Shown here piece by piece: positions 45,022-56,971 of a DNA stretch of 64,000 nt. The stretch lies in contig JAAXNY010000001.1 of assembly GCA_013420905.1 (NCBI GenBank), forward strand, positions 2,666,001 through 2,730,000, read 5' to 3'. The position numbers and the translations under genes were made by a program. Origin of the DNA: Collybia mongolica. Its lineage: Eukaryota; Basidiomycota; Agaricomycetes; Agaricales; Clitocybaceae. Position 1 is the stretch's first letter, and the number at the start of each line of letters is the position of its first letter. Below the pieces are notes generated by a model. The model saw only the letters and a program-made list of their open reading frames with translations, made no database searches and was not told the origin of the DNA.

Positions 45022-48000
45022 GGGGGTGGGCAATCCCTGTTACTTTTTGGAAGCGTGACATCACTGCCTGTGACCAAAAACGTCACAAATCTTGATACAC
45101 TCTGTTTCCTCACCTGTTTCCCCCACTTCTGGGCCACTATAGCCTTTATTCTTTTCCCAAAATAAATGTAATGTATATATGCTATGAATACAGTTAAATA
45201 AATCTCACATAACCCTCAATTTTCTGAGAAATCTTCCCAAGCGCTCTCCCCTCCTTCTACTGGATCTGTTTCATTGATAGCCATGTCTTCAGCCTCCTTT
45301 CTTTCACTGTAAGGCACCCAGTTCTTGCTGGTGAACAGGTCTACAGCCTTCTCAAGTGCTTTTCTCATACTATCAGCTTTTGTGTTGCTTGGTAGGGTTT
45401 TGACATTTGTAGCCCCAGCAGCTTTGAAAGCCTTAAACTGAGCTTGTAATGCCTTTCCTTTTAGCTTTCCAACCTGTTCTCTATCCAAAATAAGCTCAGT
45501 CCTTGATATTTCTTCATCCCTATCCTTTTTTCTTTCCTCTCTTTTTTGAGCAGCAGTCTCTTTCTGGGCTATCTTTTCTTCATTATGTTGAATGATTTCC
45601 AATTGCCTCTTTTGATCTTCACCCTTCATATTTCTTGCTTCTGTGTGAAGGAATTTATAGTCCTCAGGTGTATTGAGCTTGGCTTTCATAAAAGCATCTG
45701 TGTTGTTGTGGTGGTACATGACCTGGGCATTATACTGAAGGACTGTGAGTTGTGGTTGCTGTCGCATAAGCACCCTGAATGATCCCAGAGCTCTTTCATT
45801 GACATCATTAGTAGCTGGCATCCATGCCAACTCCTTTTCACCCATAGTTGCCTCATCAATCAAACCTCCTGGGGTGAATTCAGATGTAAAATGTTTCCAT
45901 GTTATTAAAGCACCTTTGTGAAATTGGATGAGCAGTGGCTGAAGATATGGCATGGTGGATTTCATTCTCTGTATCTTTTCAAAAACAGCTGGATTTTCCC
46001 ACATTTCCCCATTCAAGGTTCCCATTTCATAGGATGCATTGTCACCAATAAGAAAGTTGGGATCATTGATAATCCTTTTTATGTGGCTCTGTACACTCTC
46101 ATGTAGTGGGCCCAACATCATCATATTCTCTGCAGAGCAAACTGCCTTCATATGGGTGGCTAGTTGATTGACCATATAATGCCATAACAGCCAACTCAGT
46201 CAATGTAGCTTGACAATGGAGTGCTTCCCACATATTTTTCTCCATATGGCTAAATTTTCTGTTGGTTTTATGTTGGCAAGAGAAAGGTATTCAAGAAATT
46301 TGTCAAGATATAAAAGCAGTATTCCAGCAGCTAAACAGTAGGTTCCAAATCGGTTGTTTGATGTATCAGGAAATGTAAAATTTGTGCCAACATGTGCTCT
46401 CCGCCAAAAGCGGAACAGGTTCTGGTGTCCTTTCTTGTCATCTTTATGGTTTAAAATTGCACCAGTAACTTGTACAGCCTTTATGGCACCTGAAACAGTT
46501 TTTTCAAATGCTCTTTCCTGGGCTGGAGTCATAATACCATCTCCAGGAATTATATCTTTAAGTGTTGCTGCATTATCTCTATTGGCAAGTTTCACTGGCC
46601 CTTCAATACCATTCTCAGCCCACCAAGATGACATTGCTGCATAGCCTCCTCATATAGAATTCAAATCCTTGTGGCAACCACAACCAGCCCAGATGAAAAG
46701 AGTTAGAGCATGCTGCTCATTGTCAGACAACATTTCATAAGCTTCTTTGCCAAGTTGTTTTATAAAGGCTTCTATCATCTTTGCTCTTCTTTGGGCCTGT
46801 TCTTCCTCAGTAAGAGTATCCCATTTTTTCTTCCCACCAGCTTCAGAAATCATGATCTTGTTGGCTGCCATGAAATCTAAAAGTAGTTCTTGATTGGAAC
46901 TATCCAGCACAAGACCTTCACCTAGTGTCTGGAAGACTGCATCTTTTTTCATATCCTCCAGAATCTCAGCATCCTTTTTTTCTTTGGCACAGTGATCAGA
47001 AAGCAAGCCAAGTAGTTTGATCAGGATTTCCACTAGACGTAGTATATTTCCACCACACTTTCCAAATGGGGATCGGTTAAATATGTCTATAGCAGTTCCA
47101 AGCAATTTTTTCCAATCTTTGATTGACTCTTCACTAGAGTTGTCAAGGGAAGACATGATACCAAAAAAGTGTGTTCTTTTCTGTTTGTCTTGGTTATCAG
47201 AGCTATAGTCCTCAGCAGTCAGATTCACATGGCGAGAATTATAGTTAATATTCCAGTGTCCTGTTCCATCTGCACTGAAGGTCATGGCTATATGTTCTAT
47301 TTAGAAATTCTAAGTGTTTGTGAGGAATCAGTTCAACTCACCATCTGTTTCCATCATCTCATATCCTAGCTGTATCTGTGCTGCAATATATCCCTCAACA
47401 AGAATCCGTGAGACTGTTCGCCGGCTGATACCTCCAGTTGTTTTTATACCAGCACAGTGCAGAACAGCATGAATGACTTCACCAACACTGTCCTTTGAGC
47501 AGCCAGCTTTAACAAGAAGTCGGATCAAGTTTCGAGCCTGTTCAGTATATACACCTTTGTGCAGTAGACTGAAAGTTGATTTTTCCTTCAAAGATTTCTT
47601 GTTTGATTCAACTTGTTTTTTGAGTTTCTGAAGTTTTGAATGACATTTCTTGAATCCTTGTTGCACCATAGTGATTTTGTTCTGGTATCATTGTTGTTCA
47701 GATGCTGAACGTTCCAACAAAGAAGACAGTTCCCACTGTAACTTGATATTTTCTTTCTCAAGTTTCATAAAAGATTCTACAGCAGAGAGTGCATTTGATA
47801 TGAGAACTGCCTTTTCCTGTGTGCTCTGGGCAGTTGATTCATACTGTGTATTCAACTGCTGCTGAAGTGAGGCTTTCTTAACCTCAGTATGCTTTTGTGT
47901 TTGTCTCTCAGCACGTAGAGCTTTATACCACTTATCAGCCTTTTTTTCAGCACCAAGGAGCTTCTGAGAGGTCTCAGCCAGTTTCTTATTGGTTGTTGCA

Positions 48001-48950
48001 AGAGCAGTAGTAAGATGCCTCAGTTTCTCTGATTCTTCAGCCAGCTCTGTCTCTAGCTTTGCATTATACTTTTCAGCCTGTTGGAGGGCTTCCACTACCA
48101 GATGATGCTCATGATACTCATGAGCCTTTAATCTTGCATGAGTAGCCCTCTCTAACATTGCCTGAGCTTGCTTCTTGGCTTTTGGCATATTCTGATCAAT
48201 ATGTAACTATAGCTAATGATGATGTCACTGTCACTAGATACTATAGCCTATATAACTCATACTTACCTGAGGATAGGCTCACCAGGAAGGTAGGGCAAGC
48301 AGAGTAGAAGGTGGGGGTTTAAGAGTGGATGAGTTTGTACCATGAGGCATTGGTGAGGCATCCTAAGGCTGTAATCACACTCTGTGACACCATGTGACCC
48401 AGTGAAACCAGAGGTAAAACTTGTATCCTAATCTCCTCCTTCAATTCTCAACCAATTGCTTTGGTCCAAGGGGCAAAATAGCACTAATTTTTGAGCTCTA
48501 CAAACCCATTAAGAGATATGTTAAATATTCCTCCTCCTTCACCCAGGACTTCCTATTTTAACACTAAAAATAGGCTTTCTTACATGAACAAGATAGAAAA
48601 TTTAAAATCCCTTCTAATGAGTTTGTAGAGCTCAAAAAATAGTGCTATTTTACCCCTTGGATTAAAGCAATTGGATGAGAATTGAAGGAGGAGATTGAGA
48701 TACAAGTTCTGCCCTATATGAATGGTGCCATTTGGCAGGCAAGTGATTGGTTCTCATAGTTCCACACTCCTCCAGGGAAAATCTATTACATCAGGATGTT
48801 AAGACAGTACTATAAGCTATATTTACACTGAAATTTCTATCATCTGGAAGTGGTGCCGCTCACAAACACAATGTATCAAGGTTTGGTGTCACAATGTGAT
48901 TATCTTGTGTCTGTGATGTGCGTCACACTTACCGGGAATTGCCCACCCCC
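45022..48950 (-). mobile_element. TIR DNA transposon with 9-bp target duplication
   Basis: A 3929-base element within R1 copy D. Its ends are GGGGGTGGGCAATCCC and, reverse-complemented, GGGGGTGGGCAATTCCC, and similarity between the ends continues loosely for about 90 bases (CTTGATACA-type strings on both sides). AATATGAAT occurs at 45013-45021 and 48951-48959. Part of that match comes from the GAAT-rich target, but the 9-base identity is exact. It carries one transposase-like gene on the minus strand. Nine-base duplications are usual for Mutator-like elements, but the protein does not let me assign it to that group. Confidence 0.85.
45216..48188 (-). pseudogene. Transposase-like protein of the TIR element (unclassified basidiomycete family)
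   Basis: A long protein reads from 48188 to 45216 with one short intron (about 47330-47297). The N-terminal 160 residues are a coiled coil (LVVEALQQAEKYNAKLETEL). Next is a helical segment with a probable helix-turn-helix (GGISRRTVSRILVEGY). The core has FSADGTGHWNINYNSRHVNL, a candidate first catalytic Asp, then WAGCGCHKDLNSI and FWRRAHVGTNFTFPDTSNNR, and a later acidic stretch (GGLIDEATMGEKELAWMP). I know these strings from multi-copy Agaricomycete proteins but not under a family name. In-frame TGA codons lie at 47690-47688, 46652-46650 and 46202-46200, with no frameshifts, so this copy is inactive but only lightly decayed. Confidence 0.75.
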
Positions 48951-49017
48951 AATATGAATGAATGAATGAATGAATGAATCAACTTTTTGCCCAAAAACTG
49001 GGTTGATAAAGAACTTG

Positions 49018-49529
49018 TCTTTAGTAAACTAAAGAACTTGTAACTTATTACTTCGCCAATATTGAAAGACCTGGCTAAACTCTTATCAATGCTTGACAGC
49101 GCGCTTGGTTATTTAAAATAGTGTGGCACCATCTTTTACTTCTCCTGATTGTTCTGGTTGTTATTTATGGTGTCCCATTTCTTCCAGTAGTTAACACCAA
49201 GTGCCCCTGATTAGGATTGGGTTGTGCAAGTCCCAAATTTACAATTACTTCTCCTATTAATGATGATCCCCAGACTAATGATATCATACTACATCGGTTA
49301 CTTATGAACTAAGATACCAAGGTTGTAACCAGGCATGGTGAATAGGACTAATAATAGACCATACTCATAATCCTCTGTACTGATAGTGTATTATCCATTA
49401 GACTAGTTCACTCTGATTAGGTGTCTCGGAGCTTGACTCTAATCCTCTATTACCGTTTACTTGGTTATTAGAATTATACTAATAGCCTTACTTGTTGACT
49501 TTACAAGTGCAAACAATTTCGGGCCCTAT
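49018..49529. other. Unassigned stretch between R1 and truncated LINE
   Basis: About 0.5 kb of A/T-rich sequence with no open frame of note. AAAGAACTTGTAACTTATTA at 49033-49052 resembles the R1 right end again, so a small R1 scrap may be present. The remainder looks like old repeat DNA that I cannot classify. Confidence 0.35.
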
Positions 49530-50547
49530 CAACATGATGTCAAAACTTGCTTTATGGTTAATTATCAAACCAAATGCTACCATCATGCTACATCACACGC
49601 TTTTGGCGTGTGAAGTCAGGGAACACCTTTACGCCCACAAGGCTGCCACAAGTTTAGAGGTGGCCCATGGGGAAGTTAAGCACACTACCCTTGTGAAAGC
49701 AAGGGTGAACACTGTCCTACATATGATGGATGCTTGGAGCGTTTTGGCCAAGCAGAAGGAGTACATAGGAGCAAACTTCCTGCATCTCCATGAACATGGA
49801 AAGCAACTAATGCCAAGCTACCTGAAAGGGGGGACTTGGATAGGAAAAATCTCCATGGAGACTAGCAAAACCATCCAGTTGGCGCTTACAGGCAACACTT
49901 CCTTAAAGAGAAGGAGACATACATGTGCAATTGTGGCCTCAGAAAGGAGACCATTGATCATGTGTTCAGGTACTGCCCACTCTATGAGCAGGCAGAACAC
50001 CCCAGAAGGAAACTAACCCTTGTATGGGTTAGCAACTTCCTACATGACAACCCAGATGCCTTTGGCATCTTCTGGGAACCAGGTGTAGAATAGAGCAGGA
50101 GTACCTGGAGGTAAGTGGGTGCTTGTTGGATGGTATCCTTGATACCAGGTCAAACACCCTCGGGCAAGTGTACGCACATGGGCCTGGTCCCTCAGGACTA
50201 AGTCAGGCTTCCCTTGGGAAACCTTCGGGGGGGTGTACCCCCCTGTGAACCAGGTGTGAGAAAGCGGCCACACTAACCACTTATTAAATGGATTAAGAAG
50301 CACAGGGGGCAGTCCCCTCTGCAACAACTCTTGTCCTTAGTCCCTTATGGGTCTATTACTTGGTCCCCTCACAGGGACCACCATGCGGAGCACTTATCCC
50401 GGCAACAGGAGGGCAATCCAATCTTGCCACATATGACGGCCTTTATGCACCATATTCTCATCCGGTTATCCAAATATGTTTACACGTGACCGCATCTGTA
50501 CTAGCATATAGCGGTATATAAAATGTTGAGGGGAAAAAAAAAAAAAA
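49530..50547 (+). mobile_element. LINE copy B, 5'-truncated
   Basis: It matches the last 1.0 kb of LINE copy A, starting at the RNase H region (ATGATGTCAAAACT equals ATGACATCAAAACT at 23467) and ending in poly(A) (50534-50547). It encodes YAHKAATSLEVAHGEVKHTT and the Cys/His end CNCGLRKETIDHVFRYCP, but an internal deletion near 49882 of about 20-40 bases puts these in different frames. The 3' UTR including the GGGGGGGTGTACCCCCC inverted motif (50226-50242) is shared with copy A. No target duplication is evident, so the 5' side may have been rearranged. Differences from copy A are largely transitions. Confidence 0.88.
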
Positions 50548-50888
50548 GATACTTCTGTTGTAGCCTTCCCCACTCTCAATCTTCGTAGCGGTGCTTCGCT
50601 GCTCATGATGCTTCCGGTCAATGGTCATACTCTAGTTACGCCTCTGTTAAGATGTCAGGCATATTATGTTGACGCAGAATCCGACTGACCTGGAACGTGC
50701 TGGAAGATGAAACACATTGTACTTACAAAGCCCAAACTTAACGTTTTATCATTCTTATTCTATCTCCATCATAATCAAGAAATTTATATCTCATTCCAGT
50801 CAATATTAGACATCGTTTACTGGTTCCCAGTAGAAAACCCCTCTTACCCCTCCCCCCCCCTCAACCTCCAGCCGTCTCCAAGGGAGTG
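50548..50888. other. Spacer between LINE tail and GMC gene
   Basis: Probably the 3' region of the GMC oxidoreductase gene. It contains a C-rich run (about 50850-50862) and no recognisable coding sequence or repeat. Confidence 0.4.
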
Positions 50889-53504
50889 TTAAGTCCACTG
50901 TCGAGTTCGCAGGGCCTGGGCCACTTGTTCCGCAATTCTATATATGAAGGGAATATACATAAATAGAGTCAAAAGTCAAGTTGGTGTTCATACCCGTAAA
51001 GTGTTGCTACAGGATGTGTAGCAATATCCTGGTGGATTGATAACAGGTTTGAGGATGCTCTGGACACTTGGATATGCAAAGACGTACCACAGGCAGAATA
51101 CTATTATCACAAACCCGAATATTCTCTGTACCATAGACTTTGAGTTGACCATCCACAACCCCTTTATGTTCTCGTGGCAACATCGAAGCGGTTCCTAATC
51201 GAATCACATTAGGTTGCAGGATCTCTTGATATGTTACCAAGAACTTACCGGAGAAATGCCATTCTGTGATTCCAGTAGCAGCGATGAACTCCCTGATGTC
51301 GGCGTCGGTCGCATTCAATGGAGGATTGAGGGCAGCTATAGTCGCGGACTTGAGTGGTTCTGTCTGCGTAACCTTCTGCACCCACTTAACAGCTTCTATA
51401 AGAAGCTTCATATCTGGACGGAGGTGAAATCATATGCACATCTAGCGAGTGGTGCCACTGACCAAAATCTCCCGGTCCGCTCAGATATTTGGGCTTGACT
51501 GCTGGTGCAGCGAGCGGGTTGGAAGCCGTTATATGTACCTGCATCTCAAAGTAAATATACGGTTGACATTCTCCGACTACCCTCACATTTCCTCGACTCC
51601 AAGGATGTTGTAAAAAGATGGGAACAGAATAGTAGCGTTTTCCTGGTTCGGGCACGCCCGCGGTTAGGCCTGATAATTACAATCAAATCACGAGGTGAAC
51701 ACCATTGTGACAAAAATCTACTGGTGAACAGAACAATTTCAATCTGCGGCACGGCGGGTTGATCTAACCACGACCTCATAACATTGAAGCTCTGCTCGAC
51801 GCAAGCTGGTTGAGTTCGAAGCGCAGCGTCTAGGTCGTTCTTCAATTTCGCACTGACGTCCGGAGACAGAAACTCTTGCATGGGCAGGAAGGCCAAAGTT
51901 GTCGCAAGAGAGGTGTACATGCCGGTTCTGTTATTCAGGTATAGTTGCAACTGTTGACTGGCGATATCTGGATCGGCCAACTCATCTTGACTAGTCAAGT
52001 TACTGAGAGACTGGAAAGTGGGAATAACACCGAAATGATCCTTATTGATATGATTTTATCAACCGAACATGAACACCAGAAATGAACACATACATGAAGA
52101 TTTTCCCCGACCCCAGGCAGATCAACTTTCACAGGAATTGATAACATTTCCAAAAGAGTTTTATTGCCAATGCCAGAGAGTTCCAGTATTTGAGGCGTCT
52201 GAATTGCACCTTCATCATACAAATTAAGTAACCATTTTCTTATGCAAAGGCAAAATCATACCTGCTGATAGAACAACTTCGCCTTTGACGTTTGCAGTAT
52301 ACGTACGGTTATTAGAGATGAATTGCACTCCCGTAGCCACCACGTTATTGCCTTCGAATCGTGTAGTAATCTTGGTCACTTGAGCACCAGTAACAAGCAT
52401 GAGGTTTTTCCGTGCTGAATATGGTACATAGTACGACTGTTCATCAGCAGGTTAATTTTCGTAAATTTTCATCCTTGGCCTAAGGCAGGCTTGTCACGTA
52501 CGTTTGCGCTGTAACTCCGTGACACGTTTTTCTGGTCTATATTGCCATTGAGAGTGAAAATACCTGTTGAGTCTCCCGAGGCCTGTGAAACGCTGATTAG
52601 CCGGAAGGAAAATTTCCGACATACAGACATACTGCAGCCTTATTAATCTTGATCCCCAAATTTTGGAAGGCCCGGAAGAAGGGAGCCACTATGTCTCCAT
52701 AGAATGGGTATGCCGAAGTATGGATAGAGCCTTTTTTGCCATGGTTTTCAGTATCGTCGTTGGCGAAAAACTGAGTCTTCTCGAATTGATGAGGAGGAGT
52801 CCAGTTCTCCGACTTTTTAATCCCCGATTGCACAAAGCTGAAATCCCATTGGGAGTTAGTCAGCTTTCCAAGGTCTAAGATGAACTCAGCGACTAGTCCC
52901 CTCGGAAAGTAGGAACTTACCATCGTATTCAACTCTAGAGCCTCTGGAGTGGACCATACCATTTATCGCGGATGTGCCTCCAAGTATCTTACCCCGGTGG
53001 AGTGGTAGCTTACGACCTTGGAGGTTATCCTCTGGCTCTGTAACAAATCTCCAATCATAGGCGGGTTCTGTAAGGTGCCGTGCGCATTAAAGGCAGACTT
53101 GACACAGATAAAAAAGTCCTTACTTCCGAAAGCTCTGCCATAATATCCTGTCAAATATTCAGCACTAAGGAAAATTTTCTCAGGAAAACCAAGCGGCATG
53201 CCTGGGATGGTAATGTTATCATCCATTATGAATTGACCAGCTTCGATGATGCCGACATTCAAAGCTGGGTCATCCGTTATCCTATCCAAAATCCATAACT
53301 TAGAGCCGGGAGCCAGAATTATATTAACTGTGGATCATGATCACACCTCGTGCCTAGGGCCAACCCGGTAGTGCCTCCACCTATAACAATGAAATCAAAA
53401 GTCATCTTGACGAAGGTATCTGGGCTGAGTTCCACAGCTTGAACACCAATCTGTCGGGGACGTTGTAGGAGCAGGGCAGCAATGACAAGAAATTGAAAGG
53501 CCAT
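50889..53504 (-). CDS. Secreted GMC oxidoreductase (AA3 family, aryl-alcohol/glucose oxidase type)
   Basis: A flavoenzyme that oxidises alcohols or sugars, often supplying H2O2 for lignocellulose decay. I take the ATG at 53504, giving MAFQFLVIAALLLQ, a likely signal peptide. The FAD fold follows: FIVIGGGTTGLALGTR, then over an intron ITDDPALNVGIIEAGQF. Further GMC hallmarks are PAYDWRFVTEPEDNLQGR, LHRGKILGGTSAINGMVHSR, GAIQTPQILELSGIGN (signature 2), VDLPGVGENLH, WHFSGTASMLPREHKGVVD with the catalytic-His region, VYGTENIRVCDNSILP and, in the last exons, DIATHPVATLYG then IAEQVAQALRTRQWT with the stop at 50891-50889. Ten or more introns are needed; I did not fix every junction. No lesion is visible. 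It is a single gene stranded between two transposon nests. The substrate is not predictable. Confidence 0.88.
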
Positions 53505-54324
53505 GGTCACTGAAGCTTGAGGTGGTGTTGTACGTGCCACCAATGGCTTTTTATGTGACTCCAGATCTTCGAGTCCGGAGGCCATGCTGCGAAGAATGTC
53601 ACTGGCCATCAAAGATTGTATTTTCCTGAGAAATCTGTTTGCAATTAAAATACTCATAGCACGCGATATAGAGTATATATTCGAAAAAATTGTGAGAGAG
53701 CCCGATAGCAACGGCGGAAGTGTCAGTATTGTGATATTGGGGAAGCAACGTGGGATTTTCATGGATCGGACGACATCAGACATCGGATGGCAATGGCCTA
53801 TTTCGGTCATGATATTCAAAAGTGGCATCTGTCAATCGGCCACGTGAAAATTTGATATCTCGTTGTTTCATACTACATATACAGGTTAAGGAGAGGGGAG
53901 ACTCGATCTGTCTTATTCGATCCCATCAAGAACCACCCAACGAAGCCCGAAGCAGCCCCGAAGCACGGGAACCATGCAACCCCACCACACATAACCACAC
54001 AAATATCCTGTACCGTTGAAAATAAACAAAGCAATAAATCCCATTATTCGCTGGCACTCAGTCACCGCCGCAATGTGTTGGTCTCCTCAGGTGGTGGGGG
54101 GGGGGGGGGGGCGGTAGAAGAATCCGAGACCTTGACTCCCCTGGACCCTTACATCAAGGGTCTCGTAGGGTCCTCTGTTGGACAACGTCTCAAGTAGGAA
54201 ATTCAGTTCGGCTAATTTCGGCCAAGTTCAATTGCACCACACTGAATGAGAACCTGTTATCTTCTTCTCCTTATTCCACCCCATCTATGTACTTTGCCAT
54301 ATAAATATTTGCAAGTTAAGATAA
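53505..54324. other. Upstream region of the GMC gene with a poly(G) tract
   Basis: This should include the promoter of the GMC gene. Upstream in-frame codons to 53828 are open but I see no reason to extend the protein. A homopolymer-like run of G (GGTGGTGGGGGGG..., about 54090-54112) is the notable feature. Beyond it the sequence merges into the second transposon nest. Confidence 0.4.
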
Positions 54325-54559
54325 ATGATACTAAGGGTCTTTGGTTTAACCTTACCAATATACTTAGGGGAGCCTGCCCTAGCTGTAGCTAACCTTGCAA
54401 AGCATCTTACAGTGAAAAAGCTTGAGGCTGAGGCCAACATTAACTGTTACTTATGTGGGCAAACTACAAAGCTCAAAGACATGAGGAATCATGTGGGAAG
54501 GCACTTGCTTTTTGCCCAGAGGGAAACAAATCAATTTGAGAAGTTACTACCTAGTGTAC
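54325..54559 (+). pseudogene. Fragment of a multi-copy zinc-finger protein
   Basis: An open frame of about 78 codons with NLAKHLTVKKLEAEANINCY and CYLCGQTTKLKDMRNHVGRH, a Cys-Cys-His-His arrangement. I know this type of segment from multi-copy Agaricomycete proteins associated with transposon-rich DNA. It is cut at its 3' end by an R1 scrap at 54560 and no start is visible, so it is a fragment. Confidence 0.5.
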
Positions 54560-54616
54560 ATATGAATCAATGAATGAATCAACTTTTTGCCCGAAAACTG
54601 GGTTGATAAAGAACTC
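54560..54616 (+). mobile_element. R1 repeat, right-end fragment (copy F)
   Basis: Only the last 57 bases of R1: ATATGAATCAATGAATGAATC, then CCCGAAAACTGGGTTGATAAAGAACT. The rest of the element is missing, so this is a truncated copy or deletion scar. Confidence 0.7.
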
Positions 54617-55670
54617 ATAATCTTACATATATGACCAAACTGCCAGTTCTAACTACACATATTGCAGCTTCTGACCACCAAGAAGCAGAGCATCTGATTC
54701 AGCCTGAAATGTCATGGTTGACTTGCACAGTCAAATATCAGATTTTTGAACCACTGCCTCTGTATTGCAAATCTTGCCCATATATCCTTGTGACCTTGTA
54801 TGGGGCTCATCCTCACCCCATTCCACTTCCCATTAAGACCCTGCCAGTACTACATGCCAAGATATTCAGATTGCTGGCAAGCCTAAAGGATGACTTACAT
54901 ACCAGACTTGACTCTGCAACACCTGCTCTGGCACCTGGTCATTACAGCTCATCTTTCTTCATGCTTTCCAGAGGTTCCTGTACCCACTTAAGTGATTTAC
55001 ATATCTTGCTTGCCAATTGTTCACACCTCAAGTCCTACATCAATATGGCAAAAAGAGAGCACTTTCCAGCCAGCACTGGGTGGGAAGGTAATTCCACTTT
55101 CTTGCATTGGGACACCATCTCATTTTCCAGGATTTGCAGGTGTAGTATATTTGAAAGAGCAGCAAGACATTAACATTTTACCTTTTGACTATTATGTTTG
55201 TAGAATGATTAAGATCTCTACAGATGCACAAGGTACTCATGGTGAAGATGAGCCATTAGCACTCAATGCTTCAAATATGCTCCGGATTATCATTTGTATG
55301 AGCCCAGAGGGCAGTAAATGGCTACTAAAGGCCCAATACCTGTTGAGCAACATTAGTTTCAAGCATGTCACTGATTTCTATGAATTTGAGCTGGCTGCAA
55401 TAGATCAAGACAGTAACACCAGTAAGTCTCAACATAGACATCACAGTATCTATGTTCTTATGGACCCACAGATGTGATCTTCTGCTGTATATACCTTACA
55501 TGTCAGACAGCAGTTGCTCACCAAAGAGTTTTTGAAGAAATTGAGAGGATTGTTAGAATTGATACAGGAGAATCATTGAGATGGAGGCATCTGCATGCAG
55601 ATTCTATCAATAAAACTGATGGAATGATTCTCCATTGGGTAGCTGACCAACATGGTGGACAAGCAAAAGG

Positions 55671-56628
55671 CCCCCCACCCAGGGGCAGTGACCACCGTGA
55701 GGGTTTCATGAAGGACCACATCACATCACTGAAGAGTGCTGTCGAGGAGGCCTCTCATTCCCCTTGGAGCATCTGCATTGTTACAGATGCATCCACTCCC
55801 CCTCCTCCCATGCAGTCAGTTGCGGTCTACTGCGTCTGGCATGCTGGGGACCTATACAAGGACTGGTTTGCTACCAGCCTCTCTACGTCTGATGACGCCA
55901 AGCTGCGAGCAATCACGGAAGGTGTCTGGCAGGCAGCTGACATTGGACTAGAGGACATCCACGATGTCCATATCTTCTCTGACTCCACCAATGCCCTCAG
56001 GCATTCCCTCAATGTGTCTCACCACTTGGGTCAAGCATCCGCCCTCAAAGTGTGCGATGTGCTGCTGCCATGGCTGCATCTCCACGCCATCCACAAGATC
56101 CACCTCCACCACATTACAAATGGGGTGGAGATTGAAGACCACCAACTGGCACACATCAGCGCCATCTCGACTTGTGTTGAGGCAGGTGGAGTGCCGGTTA
56201 TCTCTGCTGACTTTGCACAACACGAAGCAGTCACATGCATGCTCAATGACTGGAAATCTCTCTTCCAGTCCAAGAAGTACATTGGCTCCAATTTCTTGAT
56301 GCTTTATGCGAAAAAGGACACCCCACTTATTCCGACCCATGTAAACAATGGGCCGTGGATGCACAAGACCAGTCACAGCCATGCTTTGACTGCCTGCATG
56401 GTGCAATGCACCACCGGACATGCCCCAATCGGGGCGTTCCGATCCCAATTCTTCAAGGAGGAATCTGTCTCCTGTAGGTGTGGTGCTCCCCTGGAAACCA
56501 TACAACATGTCCTCTATGACTGTCCACAACATGGACGGGAAGACAAACCCAGATGCCAGCTGTGCTATGTGTGGTTGATTGGCTTCCTCTCAGAGAATGA
56601 GAGCGCTTTTGCATTTGACGTTCCCTAG
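55671..56628 (+). pseudogene. LINE copy C: RNase H and C-terminal part of ORF2
   Basis: The frame is open from the insertion point to TAG at 56626-56628. RNase H residues: ICIVTDAS, DDAKLRAITEGVW and HIFSDSTNAL. It is followed by a His-rich stretch and a C-terminal Cys cluster, SCRCGAPLETIQHVLYDCPQ, as in ORF2 of other RNase H-bearing LINEs. It begins in frame with the host gene, so the host frame reads into it. There is no start codon of its own and no reverse transcriptase, so it is a truncated fragment. Confidence 0.85.
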
Positions 56629-56971
56629 TCCTAAACAGGCTAGGGGCAGTACACAGTGTTCTAAGTGACGGCTATAGGGTGCTCCCTGCCTGAACATGCG
56701 AACCTGGATAATCGGTGGACTTGAAGCCACCACCTGCTGCGGGGCACTGCAGTGGGGGGCCCACCCCCTGGTGTAGATTGGCCCTTCCGGCCTGTGTACA
56801 ATGAGCTCTGGCTCCATTTGCTAGTTCAACTCCGGTTGGGTGAGCATCCCAGCTCTGCAGCGCTTTGTCATCTGCCCCCCCTCCCCATTTCTCCAATTAC
56901 TACTTGTAGTGACCAGGGCATGTATTATGTATGGTTGGTATATAAAATGTTGACCAAAAAAAAAAAAAAAA
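55671..56971 (+). mobile_element. LINE copy C (different family), 5'-truncated, with 14-bp target duplication
   Basis: Exact duplications GGACAAGCAAAAGG at 55657-55670 and 56972-56985 fix both ends; the poly(A) tail is 56956-56971. The element starts inside the RNase H end of ORF2 and carries a 3' UTR ending TATATAAAATGTTGACC-like. It is a different family from copies A and B, though the general plan and the TATAAAAT near the tail agree. The ORF is open, so this is the youngest LINE in the window. Confidence 0.93.

Larger units (their letters stand above)
44177..49017 (+). mobile_element. R1 repeat, copy D, split by a TIR transposon
   Basis: A forward R1 copy whose left part is 44177-45021 (starting GAGTGGAGTGGGCC) and whose right part is 48951-49017 (the (GAAT)n run, then AACTGGGTTGATAAAGAACTTG). 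The 3.9 kb between them is a separate transposon with 9-bp duplications. The left part is the same subtype as copies B and C. It lies in inverted orientation relative to copy C, on the other side of the CACTA remnant. Confidence 0.8.
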
